A DNA stretch of 46,710 nucleotides from Bacteroidaceae bacterium (GTDB taxonomy: Bacteria > Bacteroidota > Bacteroidia > Bacteroidales > Bacteroidaceae): positions 1 through 46,710 of the forward strand of contig JAKSJA010000014.1 of NCBI GenBank assembly GCA_024398495.1. The letters are read 5' to 3'. The notes beneath the pieces are model-generated. The model saw only the letters and a list, made by a program, of their open reading frames with translations. It ran no database searches and had not been told where the DNA came from. Of the stretch, positions 17,258 through 24,703 are shown one piece after another (position 1 is the stretch's first letter; each line of letters starts with the position of its first letter). Position numbers and translations under genes: made by a program.

Positions 17258-17410
17258 TTACTTAAAGAAAAGATAGCCTTCAAGCTCGCAATAATAATTA
17301 TCATCATAGGTTTTCAGTTCCAGTTTTCTGATTACGAGGATGGTCTTCTTGTCTTCCGTTGTGTAGGCATATTCTTTGTTGTCGTCAAGATCGGCGATGA
17401 TACGGGCAAC
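17258..17410 (-). pseudogene. Orphan C-terminal coding fragment (50 codons)
   Basis: Just after the stop of the ATPase gene, a 50-codon open frame without a start codon reads VARIIADLDDNKEY and continues to GYLFFK and a stop at 17258-17260. Third-codon positions are C-rich, as in a real gene. The first residues resemble VARTIADLEGKEN at the C-terminus of ComM, but the remainder does not, so its origin is uncertain. It appears to be the tail of a gene interrupted upstream by the ATPase. Confidence 0.45.
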
Positions 17411-17415
17411 CTATA

Positions 17416-18558
17416 TTATCCTTCTCTCTGTAGCCAAAACAGGAAGAAATAGTCATAGATGTAATACTTGCCTTGCTCAGAGGAAATGATATCTTTGTCG
17501 AGCAATGACGATAGACAGCGCTGGATCGAACTGGCTGTAGATAGTTTGTATTTCTTTATGAATGAACCACTTGTTGGCTGTACATTGCTTCCTTCTTTGC
17601 TCAGAGCAATTAGCAATTGACGTTGTTTCAGTGTTAGTCTTGCTATGGTGTCTTGGAATGTTTCTGTTTTTTCCTCTAAGACTCTCTCAAGTGCATTATC
17701 AACATCCGTTATAGTACATTCAACGTTGTTATCAGCGTATGCAAAGATTTCGTTGCACAACTTCTGTATATACCATGTTGTGCCCTCAACCATATTATAA
17801 AGGTAGGATACTGCATTTGGTGAGATACATTTCCCTCTACTTTCAAAATGATTTATGATGAAATCTGTGTATGTACTCTCTTCTATTGGTTTTAGAGATA
17901 TCATTGATGCACATTGATAAAAAGGGCGGGCATGGGATGTAAACATTTCGCCCATCATGTGGCGTTGTGAACCAGAGAATACAAAGCGAGCATTATTACA
18001 ATCTTGTATATAAGTGCGCAACAATGCCTCCACATTTTTATCTTCATAACCACAGATTGACTGGAACTCATCAATGGCAATAAGGCATGGTTTTTCTGCA
18101 TTTGCCAGATAATGGAATATTTCATCCAATGACATTTCTGGCTTCTTTATATCGCCCAGTTCAAGATTCCATGAGGGTTTGCCAAACTCATCAAGCGTAA
18201 TGCCCGACCTCAGTGAACCTATAGCAATGAGAAACTTCTCCCAAACCTTCCGTTCCATGGACTTCAGTGTGTTCAATATTGAGAGCCCGAGCTTATAAGT
18301 AAACTCTGCGAGTGATGTAGTTGCATAGATGTCAACGATAAAAGTGAAGTAGTTGTCCTTGATCGAAGGCTGGGTAAAACAGTGTTTTATGAGTCCAGTT
18401 TTTCCCATACGCCTAGGAGATATTAGTGCTACGTGATTTCCATTCTCCAAAAGTGTAATCAGACGTTCCGTCTCTGTTTTGCGGTCACAAAAGTATTCCG
18501 AACCAGCATATCCATACGTCAAAAATGGATTTTTCATCTTATCTTTATGATAATTCAT
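17416..18558 (-). CDS. AAA family ATPase of the mobile multi-copy type
   Basis: A 380-residue ATPase of the archaeal-type ATPase group that occurs in many scattered copies in Prevotella and Bacteroides genomes. Features are the N-terminal KNPFLTYGYAGSEYFCDR, Walker A SPRRMGKT at 47-54, Walker B CLIAIDEFQSI near 165, sensor FVFSGSQRHMM, and a C-terminal winged-helix region ending in YYIYDYFFLFWL. The family's role is not established. An internal ATG at 18537 (MKNPFLT) is the start seen in many relatives, so the first seven residues may not be translated. A full-consensus promoter is close upstream. It sits between a gene relic and comM. Confidence 0.85.
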   Translation of the reverse strand: MNYHKDKMKNPFLTYGYAGSEYFCDRKTETERLITLLENGNHVALISPRRMGKTGLIKHCFTQPSIKDNYFTFIVDIYATTSLAEFTYKLGLSILNTLKSMERKVWEKFLIAIGSLRSGITLDEFGKPSWNLELGDIKKPEMSLDEIFHYLANAEKPCLIAIDEFQSICGYEDKNVEALLRTYIQDCNNARFVFSGSQRHMMGEMFTSHARPFYQCASMISLKPIEESTYTDFIINHFESRGKCISPNAVSYLYNMVEGTTWYIQKLCNEIFAYADNNVECTITDVDNALERVLEEKTETFQDTIARLTLKQRQLLIALSKEGSNVQPTSGSFIKKYKLSTASSIQRCLSSLLDKDIISSEQGKYYIYDYFFLFWLQREG

Positions 18559-18575
18559 ATTTATATATTTGCGTA

Positions 18576-18607
18576 CAAAGATAGTAATTTAAATACAATT
18601 ACGCAAA
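18576..18607 (-). promoter_or_regulatory. Predicted promoter of the AAA ATPase gene
   Basis: On the minus strand the -33 TTTG (18604-18607) and -7 TATCTTTG (18576-18583) are separated by 20 bases, a complete Bacteroidetes match. It leaves a leader of about 11 bases to the first ATG or about 32 to the internal one. Confidence 0.65.
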
Positions 18608-18661
18608 CTTGCGTTATGCGTTTTTGTATGATTGGAGTTGTTTTATTTCCTATTTATATTG

Positions 18662-20203
18662 TTACCTTTCCGCCCAGTCGCCGCGGTCAAGGTTGCGGTA
18701 GCCTACGGCTTCGGCCACATGGTGCACCTCAATATTCTCCTTGCCTTCGAGGTCGGCAATGGTGCGTGCAACTTTCAAGATTCGACTATATGCACGTGCA
18801 GACAATGAAAGGCGTTCCATGGCTTTTTGCAGAATGTTCAGCGTTTTCTCATCAAGCCCGCAGTGTTGGTGAATCATACGTTCTGTCATCTGGGCGTTGC
18901 AATGTATATTAGGTACATTCTTGAAACGCTCTGTCTGTACTCTTCTGGCAGATATTACTCGTTTACGAATCTCTGATGACGGCTCTGCCTGTTCTGATTG
19001 TGATATATCTTTGAATGGTACGGCTTGAATTTCACACTGTATGTCTATGCGGTCCATCAAAGGACCACTGACTTTGTTCATGTATCTTTGTATTTGTCCT
19101 GGAGTACAAAGGCATGTGTGCGTGGGATCATTGTGATAACCGCATGGACATGGGTTCATAGATGCCACAAACATGAATGAACAAGGAAAGTCAATGGAGT
19201 ATTTTATCCGTGAAACCGATATTTTTCTGTCTTCTAATGGTTGACGCAATACTTCAAGTACGTTCTTGTTGAACTCGGGTAGTTCGTCACAAAATAAAAC
19301 ACCATTATGGGCAAGTGACACCTCGCCAGGTTGAGGGTTTGTCCCACCACCAACAATTGCAACAGAAGAGATGGTATGATGAGGACTACGGAATGGTCTT
19401 TGTGATATCAATGCCGTATTTTTGCCAAGTTTTCCTGCGATGGAGTGTATCTGCGTTGTTTCAAGACTTTCTTCCAGGGAAAGGGGAGGAAGAATAGATG
19501 GAAGACATTTTGCCATCATGGATTTTCCCGAGCCTGGAGGACCAATCATAATCACATTATGACCACCTGCGGCAGCAATCTCCAAGGCACGTTTTACCTG
19601 TTGCTGTCCTTTGACATCTGCGAAATCAAACTCATATTTCAGTTGGTGGTTGTAAAACTCTTTCTGTAAATCAATAGTTGCTGGCATGAAATCTTTGTTA
19701 TCATTGCAGAAGTCAATGACATCTGTTAATGTTTCCATCCCATAGACTTGTAGATTATCGACAACGGCAGCCTCTTTTTCATTTTTCTTTGGGATTATGA
19801 TACCTTTAAAGCCTTCCGCTTTTGCTTTCAACGCAACGGACAGAGCACCTCGGATGGGACGCAAACTTCCATCAAGCCCGATTTCACCGATAATCATGTA
19901 ATCATTGAGTTTGTCGATTTTGACATTCTCTTCACACGCTAAAATGGCAATGGCAATAGGAAGGTCATAACCACTACCTTCTTTGTGTATGTCAGCAGGA
20001 GAAAGATTGACGGTAATATCTTTCCCTGGAAAGTGTAAGCCAGTATTATTAAATGCTGCACGTAGTCTGTCATGGCTTTCTTTAACTGAAGTATCAGGCA
20101 GTCCTGATAGGTGAAAGTGAACTCCCATACGCGTGCATACCTCAACAGTAATAGTTGTTGCATCAAGCCCGTTTATAGCGGCACAAAATGTCTTGACAAG
20201 CAT
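18662..20203 (-). CDS. comM: ComM/YifB family Mg-chelatase-like AAA+ ATPase
   Basis: A 513-residue cytosolic AAA+ protein; in other bacteria ComM is a helicase that extends branches during natural transformation. The N-terminal ChlI domain has GLDATTITVEV and TVNLSPADIHKEGSGYDLPIA. The AAA+ core has Walker A GPPGSGKS at about 222-229 and Walker B VLFCDELPEF. The C-terminal Mg_chelatase_C domain includes RAYSRILKVARTIADLEG. Length and motifs are intact. The DNA encoding MDRIDIQCEIQAVPF is the part found again as relics at 17179-17254 and 15544-15661. comM is known elsewhere as an insertion site for genomic islands. Confidence 0.95.
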   Translation of the reverse strand: MLVKTFCAAINGLDATTITVEVCTRMGVHFHLSGLPDTSVKESHDRLRAAFNNTGLHFPGKDITVNLSPADIHKEGSGYDLPIAIAILACEENVKIDKLNDYMIIGEIGLDGSLRPIRGALSVALKAKAEGFKGIIIPKKNEKEAAVVDNLQVYGMETLTDVIDFCNDNKDFMPATIDLQKEFYNHQLKYEFDFADVKGQQQVKRALEIAAAGGHNVIMIGPPGSGKSMMAKCLPSILPPLSLEESLETTQIHSIAGKLGKNTALISQRPFRSPHHTISSVAIVGGGTNPQPGEVSLAHNGVLFCDELPEFNKNVLEVLRQPLEDRKISVSRIKYSIDFPCSFMFVASMNPCPCGYHNDPTHTCLCTPGQIQRYMNKVSGPLMDRIDIQCEIQAVPFKDISQSEQAEPSSEIRKRVISARRVQTERFKNVPNIHCNAQMTERMIHQHCGLDEKTLNILQKAMERLSLSARAYSRILKVARTIADLEGKENIEVHHVAEAVGYRNLDRGDWAER

Positions 20204-20208
20204 ATTGG

Positions 20209-21240
20209 TTATTTGCTATTTTTCTTTAGTAATGATTCTATGTTTTCTTTTAAGTGTGTGTTCTCTACCTCTTTGAAGGCAATGATACCGTTTCGATCTA
20301 TAATGATATTATCCATTACATCGCCTAATCCTAATTGACGTAATAGTGGTGTGTCCCACACTTGTCCGTCCCAATATAACTTTGATGTGAAATTATTTGC
20401 TTTGTAGTTAGACTCCATATTTTTTTTGTCCATATCCAGTGATATACTGAGATGAGCAATCTTGTCGGGATATTCGTTGCATATATCTCTCAATGTTCGT
20501 TGGATATTAAGACTTTCATAATTCCACGATGCCCACACACTGATAATGCCCACCTTATCTGCACAGAAATGATTTGTAATCGTTTCACCTGTCGTAGTTT
20601 CTACGGAAAACTTTGGTGTTCTATTTCCTACAATGCTTTTAGAAAGTATCTCTATTTGGTTTTTGAGTTTTTTTGCATATTTGTCTGTTGGGCGTGCCGT
20701 GATAACCTTTTTTAGAAGTATTTTTGCGGTCTTATAGTCTGGCTCTTTGGTGCGAACAAGATATCGTGAGATGAGATAGGAAGAAACGATAGATTCGGGG
20801 TTTTCATTGACAAAGTCTTTGATTTTCTCTTTTTGTTGGATTGGGTTTAATGATTCTGTCTCTTTCCGGAATCCGTTCATCATACGGTTTGGTTTCGAAC
20901 CATTAATTTCAATCTCTTTAAGATTACTGGCATCTGCAGTGATTTTTGCACTTCTACTTGGTTCGCCAAAAACAGGTACTTCTGTAAAGTTAGGAAAAAC
21001 AATAATAAACGTTGTTGGTTCAGAGATGATTTTCTCATACAAGAATCGTCCGTCCTGTACTTTAATAGTATCTATTTGTCCAAAATCATTGTCCGGACTA
21101 TATATAAATAACTCTCCCCGATTGAAATTCAAAAAACGCCCACTTATTTTAAACCTATCCGTGTTTCCTGAACATGCACAGATGGTTACAATAAGAGAAA
21201 CTACAAGAAAAATTTGGATAATACGTGATGTAACTTTCAT
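20209..21240 (-). CDS. DUF4369/thioredoxin-fold lipoprotein lacking the CXXC motif
   Basis: A 343-residue lipoprotein, counted from the ATG at 21238-21240, which begins a good signal peptide; three codons lie upstream in frame. The lipidated Cys is probably residue 23 (TICAC). Residues 29-125 form a DUF4369-type domain (FKISGRFLNFNRGELFIYS). A helical linker follows, then a TlpA-like thioredoxin fold from about 205. Where active TlpA proteins have WCxxC this protein reads WASWNYES (236-243), so it cannot form the redox disulfide. The end DNIIIDRNGIIAFKEV is normal for the fold. It starts 35 bases upstream of comM, and its stop is 5 bases before the comM start region; both may share one message. 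Confidence 0.88.
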   Translation of the reverse strand: MKVTSRIIQIFLVVSLIVTICACSGNTDRFKISGRFLNFNRGELFIYSPDNDFGQIDTIKVQDGRFLYEKIISEPTTFIIVFPNFTEVPVFGEPSRSAKITADASNLKEIEINGSKPNRMMNGFRKETESLNPIQQKEKIKDFVNENPESIVSSYLISRYLVRTKEPDYKTAKILLKKVITARPTDKYAKKLKNQIEILSKSIVGNRTPKFSVETTTGETITNHFCADKVGIISVWASWNYESLNIQRTLRDICNEYPDKIAHLSISLDMDKKNMESNYKANNFTSKLYWDGQVWDTPLLRQLGLGDVMDNIIIDRNGIIAFKEVENTHLKENIESLLKKNSK

Positions 21241-21294
21241 AAATGCCAATAGGATGGTGTTACTTCAATCGAAATCAGTCAATACCATGCTTCG

Positions 21295-21380
21295 TGCCGC
21301 GAGCGGGACTCGAACCCGCACAGCCATCACTGGCCAAGGGATTTTAAGTCCCTCGTGTCTACCAATTCCACCATCGCGGC
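21295..21380 (-). tRNA. tRNA-Leu (TAA)
   Basis: Minus-strand cloverleaf: acceptor GCCGCGA pairs with TCGCGGC plus discriminator A. There is a D-arm, an anticodon loop CTTAAAA giving TAA, a long variable arm typical of class II tRNA-Leu, and GGTTCGAGTCC as T-arm. CCA is not encoded. A full-consensus promoter is 16 bases upstream. Confidence 0.96.
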
Positions 21381-21395
21381 ATGGTTTGACGAATG

Positions 21396-21427
21396 CAAAG
21401 GTAAATAAAAAAAAGTTTGCACCCAAA
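21396..21427 (-). promoter_or_regulatory. Predicted promoter of tRNA-Leu
   Basis: The minus-strand -33 TTTG (21424-21427) and -7 TACCTTTG (21396-21403) have a 20-base spacer. It fills the gap between the CAZyme arm and the tRNA. Confidence 0.7.
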
Positions 21428-21432
21428 TTTTT

Positions 21433-21990
21433 TTAGCGGCTTATTGATATGATTCCATAAGGGTTCGGTGCAGAGACATGATATTGCCAAAGTTGCGTTG
21501 GGTTATCATCATCGCTTATACCACTCATCATAAGGTTATATACTTTGTTACATCTAGGACACTTTGCTTCAAATGATGATATAAGTGTGAGGTTTGTGTA
21601 TCGATTGCTCTGTTCATAGCAGAATCGACACATTCCATCGTATGCTACTATCTTTTCATCGAGTGTATTGTAACCAAGGATGAGTTGATTATTACCTCCC
21701 AATTCGTTTTTTCCATAACTTTCTATTTCTGTTGTCATCGGAATTTCTTGACTCTCTCCACCGTACGTTTGAAGTACAGTATATGTTATCTGATGTGCGA
21801 ATTTTGTATTTATCTTCAGGTAGATATTACTATTCGGTGTTACGGCAGCGGCCATCAATGAATTGAGGTGTATTGAATTGTCGAAATGAAAACGACAGGC
21901 AAATGGCGAATTATATTGTAGGTCGCCAACACAACTCATCAGTATCACTGACGCACAAAGAGGAAGAAATGAACGTTTGATATATTTCAT
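21433..21990 (-). CDS. Small lipoprotein with four paired cysteines (Rieske-like fold suspected)
   Basis: A 185-residue lipoprotein with lipobox LMSC (Cys20). The middle is beta-rich. Four cysteines form two pairs, CRFC at 121-124 and CPRC at 144-147, in the setting YDGMCRFC then CPRCNKVYNLMMSG. The layout is like a Rieske domain (CxH then CxxH), but with Cys in place of the two His, so a zinc or rubredoxin-like Fe site is more likely than a 2Fe-2S cluster. As I recall, similar uncharacterised lipoproteins occur in Bacteroides. It follows the GH78 gene by 13 bases on the same strand, so it may be read with the glycosidase operon, although it could be an older neighbour of the tRNA. Confidence 0.75.
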   Translation of the reverse strand: MKYIKRSFLPLCASVILMSCVGDLQYNSPFACRFHFDNSIHLNSLMAAAVTPNSNIYLKINTKFAHQITYTVLQTYGGESQEIPMTTEIESYGKNELGGNNQLILGYNTLDEKIVAYDGMCRFCYEQSNRYTNLTLISSFEAKCPRCNKVYNLMMSGISDDDNPTQLWQYHVSAPNPYGIISISR

Positions 21991-22003
21991 AATTTGTGGG
22001 GTT

Positions 22004-24691
22004 TTATTTAAAATTCCAAATTCCGCTACCTACGCTATGAATGGTGCCGTCAGGAGCCGTGATTTCTGCAGAACATCCAACAGGAATAGATGCTGTTATT
22101 TCTGATTTCGTTGCATTGACAGAAACCGTTCCATATAATGTTTTTGTAGAAGCTTCTATTGATGTGATATCTCCGATGAAATGAGGAGAAATAATAAGAT
22201 GTTTCATTCCGTGCGTTTTTTCTTTCTGCCTAATGCCAGCGACAGAACGGAAAAGCCATTCGTCAAGTTGTCCCATCATAAAATGATTCCATGATGTTCC
22301 ATTACGAGGATCCCATTGCTCTGTAAGTGTTGTTGCACCTTGTAACATTTGAAATCCATAGCCAGGAGTTTCATAATGATTAAACATTGTAAACACAATA
22401 CTGTCCTTGTTGTTTTTAACCAATGCTTGTATAAGGTAACGATTTCCTACATCACCAGTAGTAAGTCTGTTGCCATGCGACTGAATATCCTTTATCAGAG
22501 ACTCCAATACTCGTTCTTTATTGTCGCCACAAATATCAAGAAAGAGTGGAAGTGCGTTAGCACATTGTGAGCCAGATGTGTAAGAACAAGAATCAGGGAT
22601 GTAGAAATGTTCATTGAATCTAGATATTGCATAATTGCAGAGTGAATCGTATTTTTCTAAATCATCCTGATTGTTTTTCATAGCTGCAGCCTTTCGCATT
22701 AGTTGCAAGTCATATATATAATGGGCAGTGGCAACAAGTGACACTGGAGTATTCTTGCTGAATCCTGCAATCCAAGGTCCATAATCATACCAATCTCCAA
22801 GACCGAAATCGAGAATCCCATCATTGGCACGTGATGAAAGATAATCAATATATTTCCCCATTGCATCGTAATGGTTAATAATAAGTGTGCTGTCACCATA
22901 CTGATCATAATACATAAATGGTAGTATTATTAATGTAGATCCCCATTCTGGAGAATCGTCAAAAAGATTGCCGAAGCTGACATATTGTGGTGCCGTAGTT
23001 GGTACCATGCCATTAGGTTTTTGCGTATCTCTGATGTCACGTATAATTTTAGGTATATAAGTTGTCATATCATAATTGTATAATAAACTTATCCCATTAA
23101 GGTGATCTTGTTCTAACCATCCTAATTTCTCTCTATGCGGGCAGTCTGTGAGTACAGCTTGCATATTACTCCGTTGGGCTCGTTCAATGAGTCTGTGTGT
23201 TTTGGTAAATAAGTCATTGTTGCATTTGAATGTGCTTACTTCTTGTGCGGAATTATATACAAAACAACTGTTTAATGCATATATGACCGGCAGGTCTTCA
23301 GGATTTGGTTCCCCTTGCATTACTGCTCCTTCAACTTGTATATAACGAAATCCATAATAAGAAAAACGCGGATGCCATATATCAATACCATTTCCCCGTA
23401 GTGTGTATTCATAATAATGTGGACGTCCTGTTTCACGTTGGTTTACAACCCCATGTTTTGTTAGTTTTTCTCCTACGTAGATGATAACTTTTTGCCCTCG
23501 TTTACCAGATATGCTTATTTCTGGAAATCCAGCAAGGTTTTGCCCCATATCAGCAATTATAGCAGTGGGACTTATGTTTGTACGTTTCATTTCACGTGCG
23601 CTTTCGGCAAGTGAAAGAGAAGGAACGTATTGCCATGATTTTATGCCGTACCGTTCCATAATTCTTATTGGAGGTGCAATCTGAGGTGTAAATGTTCCCT
23701 TAGGACCTTCTGTGATGACGACATTATGCCATGGCATTGTTCCTTCAAGGGTGGCATCATAACTTTCTCCCCCATAAATACTGTTGAATGTAATGGGTGA
23801 TAGACACCATTTCCATGTGTTATCACTTTTAATAGTTTGCTGCGTCCCGTCATCGTAGTTTATTTCCAGCATACATATCATCTGCGGTGGTCCGAAACTA
23901 GTTTGTAGTTTGCTGTATCTACCATCTTTTTGTACGTTGAAAAAGCCGTTACCTAATATGACTTGCATGGCATTATGTCTAAGTGATTTGAGGTATTTTG
24001 TAACGTCAATAGTATTGTAATATACGGTTTTATCATATTCGCTGATAAGGGGCGCAAATTCATCCTCTCCAACTTTTACACCATTTATCTGTAATTCATA
24101 ATGTCCTAATCCGGAGATATAGATGGTAGCACCAACAATATCCTTTTTTGTCTTGAAATCTTTCCTGAGTATGATGCTTTTTGTGGATAATGAATCCACT
24201 TTTGCCCATTGTTGTTTGAACGTATCTTTTTTGAAATCAGTATTAGACCAACGTCCTTCAGGAATATGTGCTTCTTTTTTTGTTATTGCACCAATCCATT
24301 TAGCATCAATTGATGATGGAGCAATACGGAAATGATGTGGAGAACTCCATTCGGATTCTTGATTATCTTTATCCCACACTTTTACTTGCCAAGCGTAGCC
24401 ATACTTGTTGCGTTTTAATGATGGAATGGAGACAAACTGACTTTCATCGTTTTCCATTTTGTTACTGTCATAAACAATGTCGTTCGTGATTCGCTCTTTT
24501 ATTATAATTTGATATGCCGTTTGATGATCTCCGTTTATATCAGATGAAATCTGCCAATTTACTTTTGCATTGTCAATGACTATAGCTGTGCCGCTCTGAT
24601 AATTACACATTGTCTTGGTAATTGTCATTTTTGCGAAGGTAACGTCATTACACAAAAACAAAACAAGTAATGTTAGAATTATTTTCTTCAT
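22004..24691 (-). CDS. Alpha-L-rhamnosidase, GH78 family
   Basis: An 895-residue secreted enzyme with an N-terminal signal peptide (KKIILTLLVLFLCNDVTFA). An N-terminal beta-sandwich segment is followed by the rhamnosidase N domain (AQ-type ISGLGHYELQINGVKVG near 190-215), which often binds rhamnose. The alpha/alpha-barrel catalytic domain carries TDCPHREKLGWLEQDH at about 510-525, the hallmark acidic motif of GH78. A C-terminal beta domain ends in APDGTIHSVGSG. It should release terminal L-rhamnose from pectin, arabinogalactan or plant glycosides. It lies 12 bases after the DUF5703 gene in the minus-strand operon. Confidence 0.93.
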   Translation of the reverse strand: MKKIILTLLVLFLCNDVTFAKMTITKTMCNYQSGTAIVIDNAKVNWQISSDINGDHQTAYQIIIKERITNDIVYDSNKMENDESQFVSIPSLKRNKYGYAWQVKVWDKDNQESEWSSPHHFRIAPSSIDAKWIGAITKKEAHIPEGRWSNTDFKKDTFKQQWAKVDSLSTKSIILRKDFKTKKDIVGATIYISGLGHYELQINGVKVGEDEFAPLISEYDKTVYYNTIDVTKYLKSLRHNAMQVILGNGFFNVQKDGRYSKLQTSFGPPQMICMLEINYDDGTQQTIKSDNTWKWCLSPITFNSIYGGESYDATLEGTMPWHNVVITEGPKGTFTPQIAPPIRIMERYGIKSWQYVPSLSLAESAREMKRTNISPTAIIADMGQNLAGFPEISISGKRGQKVIIYVGEKLTKHGVVNQRETGRPHYYEYTLRGNGIDIWHPRFSYYGFRYIQVEGAVMQGEPNPEDLPVIYALNSCFVYNSAQEVSTFKCNNDLFTKTHRLIERAQRSNMQAVLTDCPHREKLGWLEQDHLNGISLLYNYDMTTYIPKIIRDIRDTQKPNGMVPTTAPQYVSFGNLFDDSPEWGSTLIILPFMYYDQYGDSTLIINHYDAMGKYIDYLSSRANDGILDFGLGDWYDYGPWIAGFSKNTPVSLVATAHYIYDLQLMRKAAAMKNNQDDLEKYDSLCNYAISRFNEHFYIPDSCSYTSGSQCANALPLFLDICGDNKERVLESLIKDIQSHGNRLTTGDVGNRYLIQALVKNNKDSIVFTMFNHYETPGYGFQMLQGATTLTEQWDPRNGTSWNHFMMGQLDEWLFRSVAGIRQKEKTHGMKHLIISPHFIGDITSIEASTKTLYGTVSVNATKSEITASIPVGCSAEITAPDGTIHSVGSGIWNFK

Positions 24692-24703
24692 ACTATTCTC
24701 TTC

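Noticed and set aside
17416-18558. The AAA ATPase as a transposase or IS element
   Set aside because: It has P-loop ATPase motifs and a winged-helix end but no DDE or HUH catalytic residues, and I found no terminal inverted repeats around it.
21295-21380. tRNA-Leu as the attachment site of the CAZyme cluster
   Set aside because: The 3' end of the tRNA, the usual integration point, faces the DUF4369 lipoprotein and comM, not the CAZyme cluster. No repeat of the tRNA 3' end or integrase was found.
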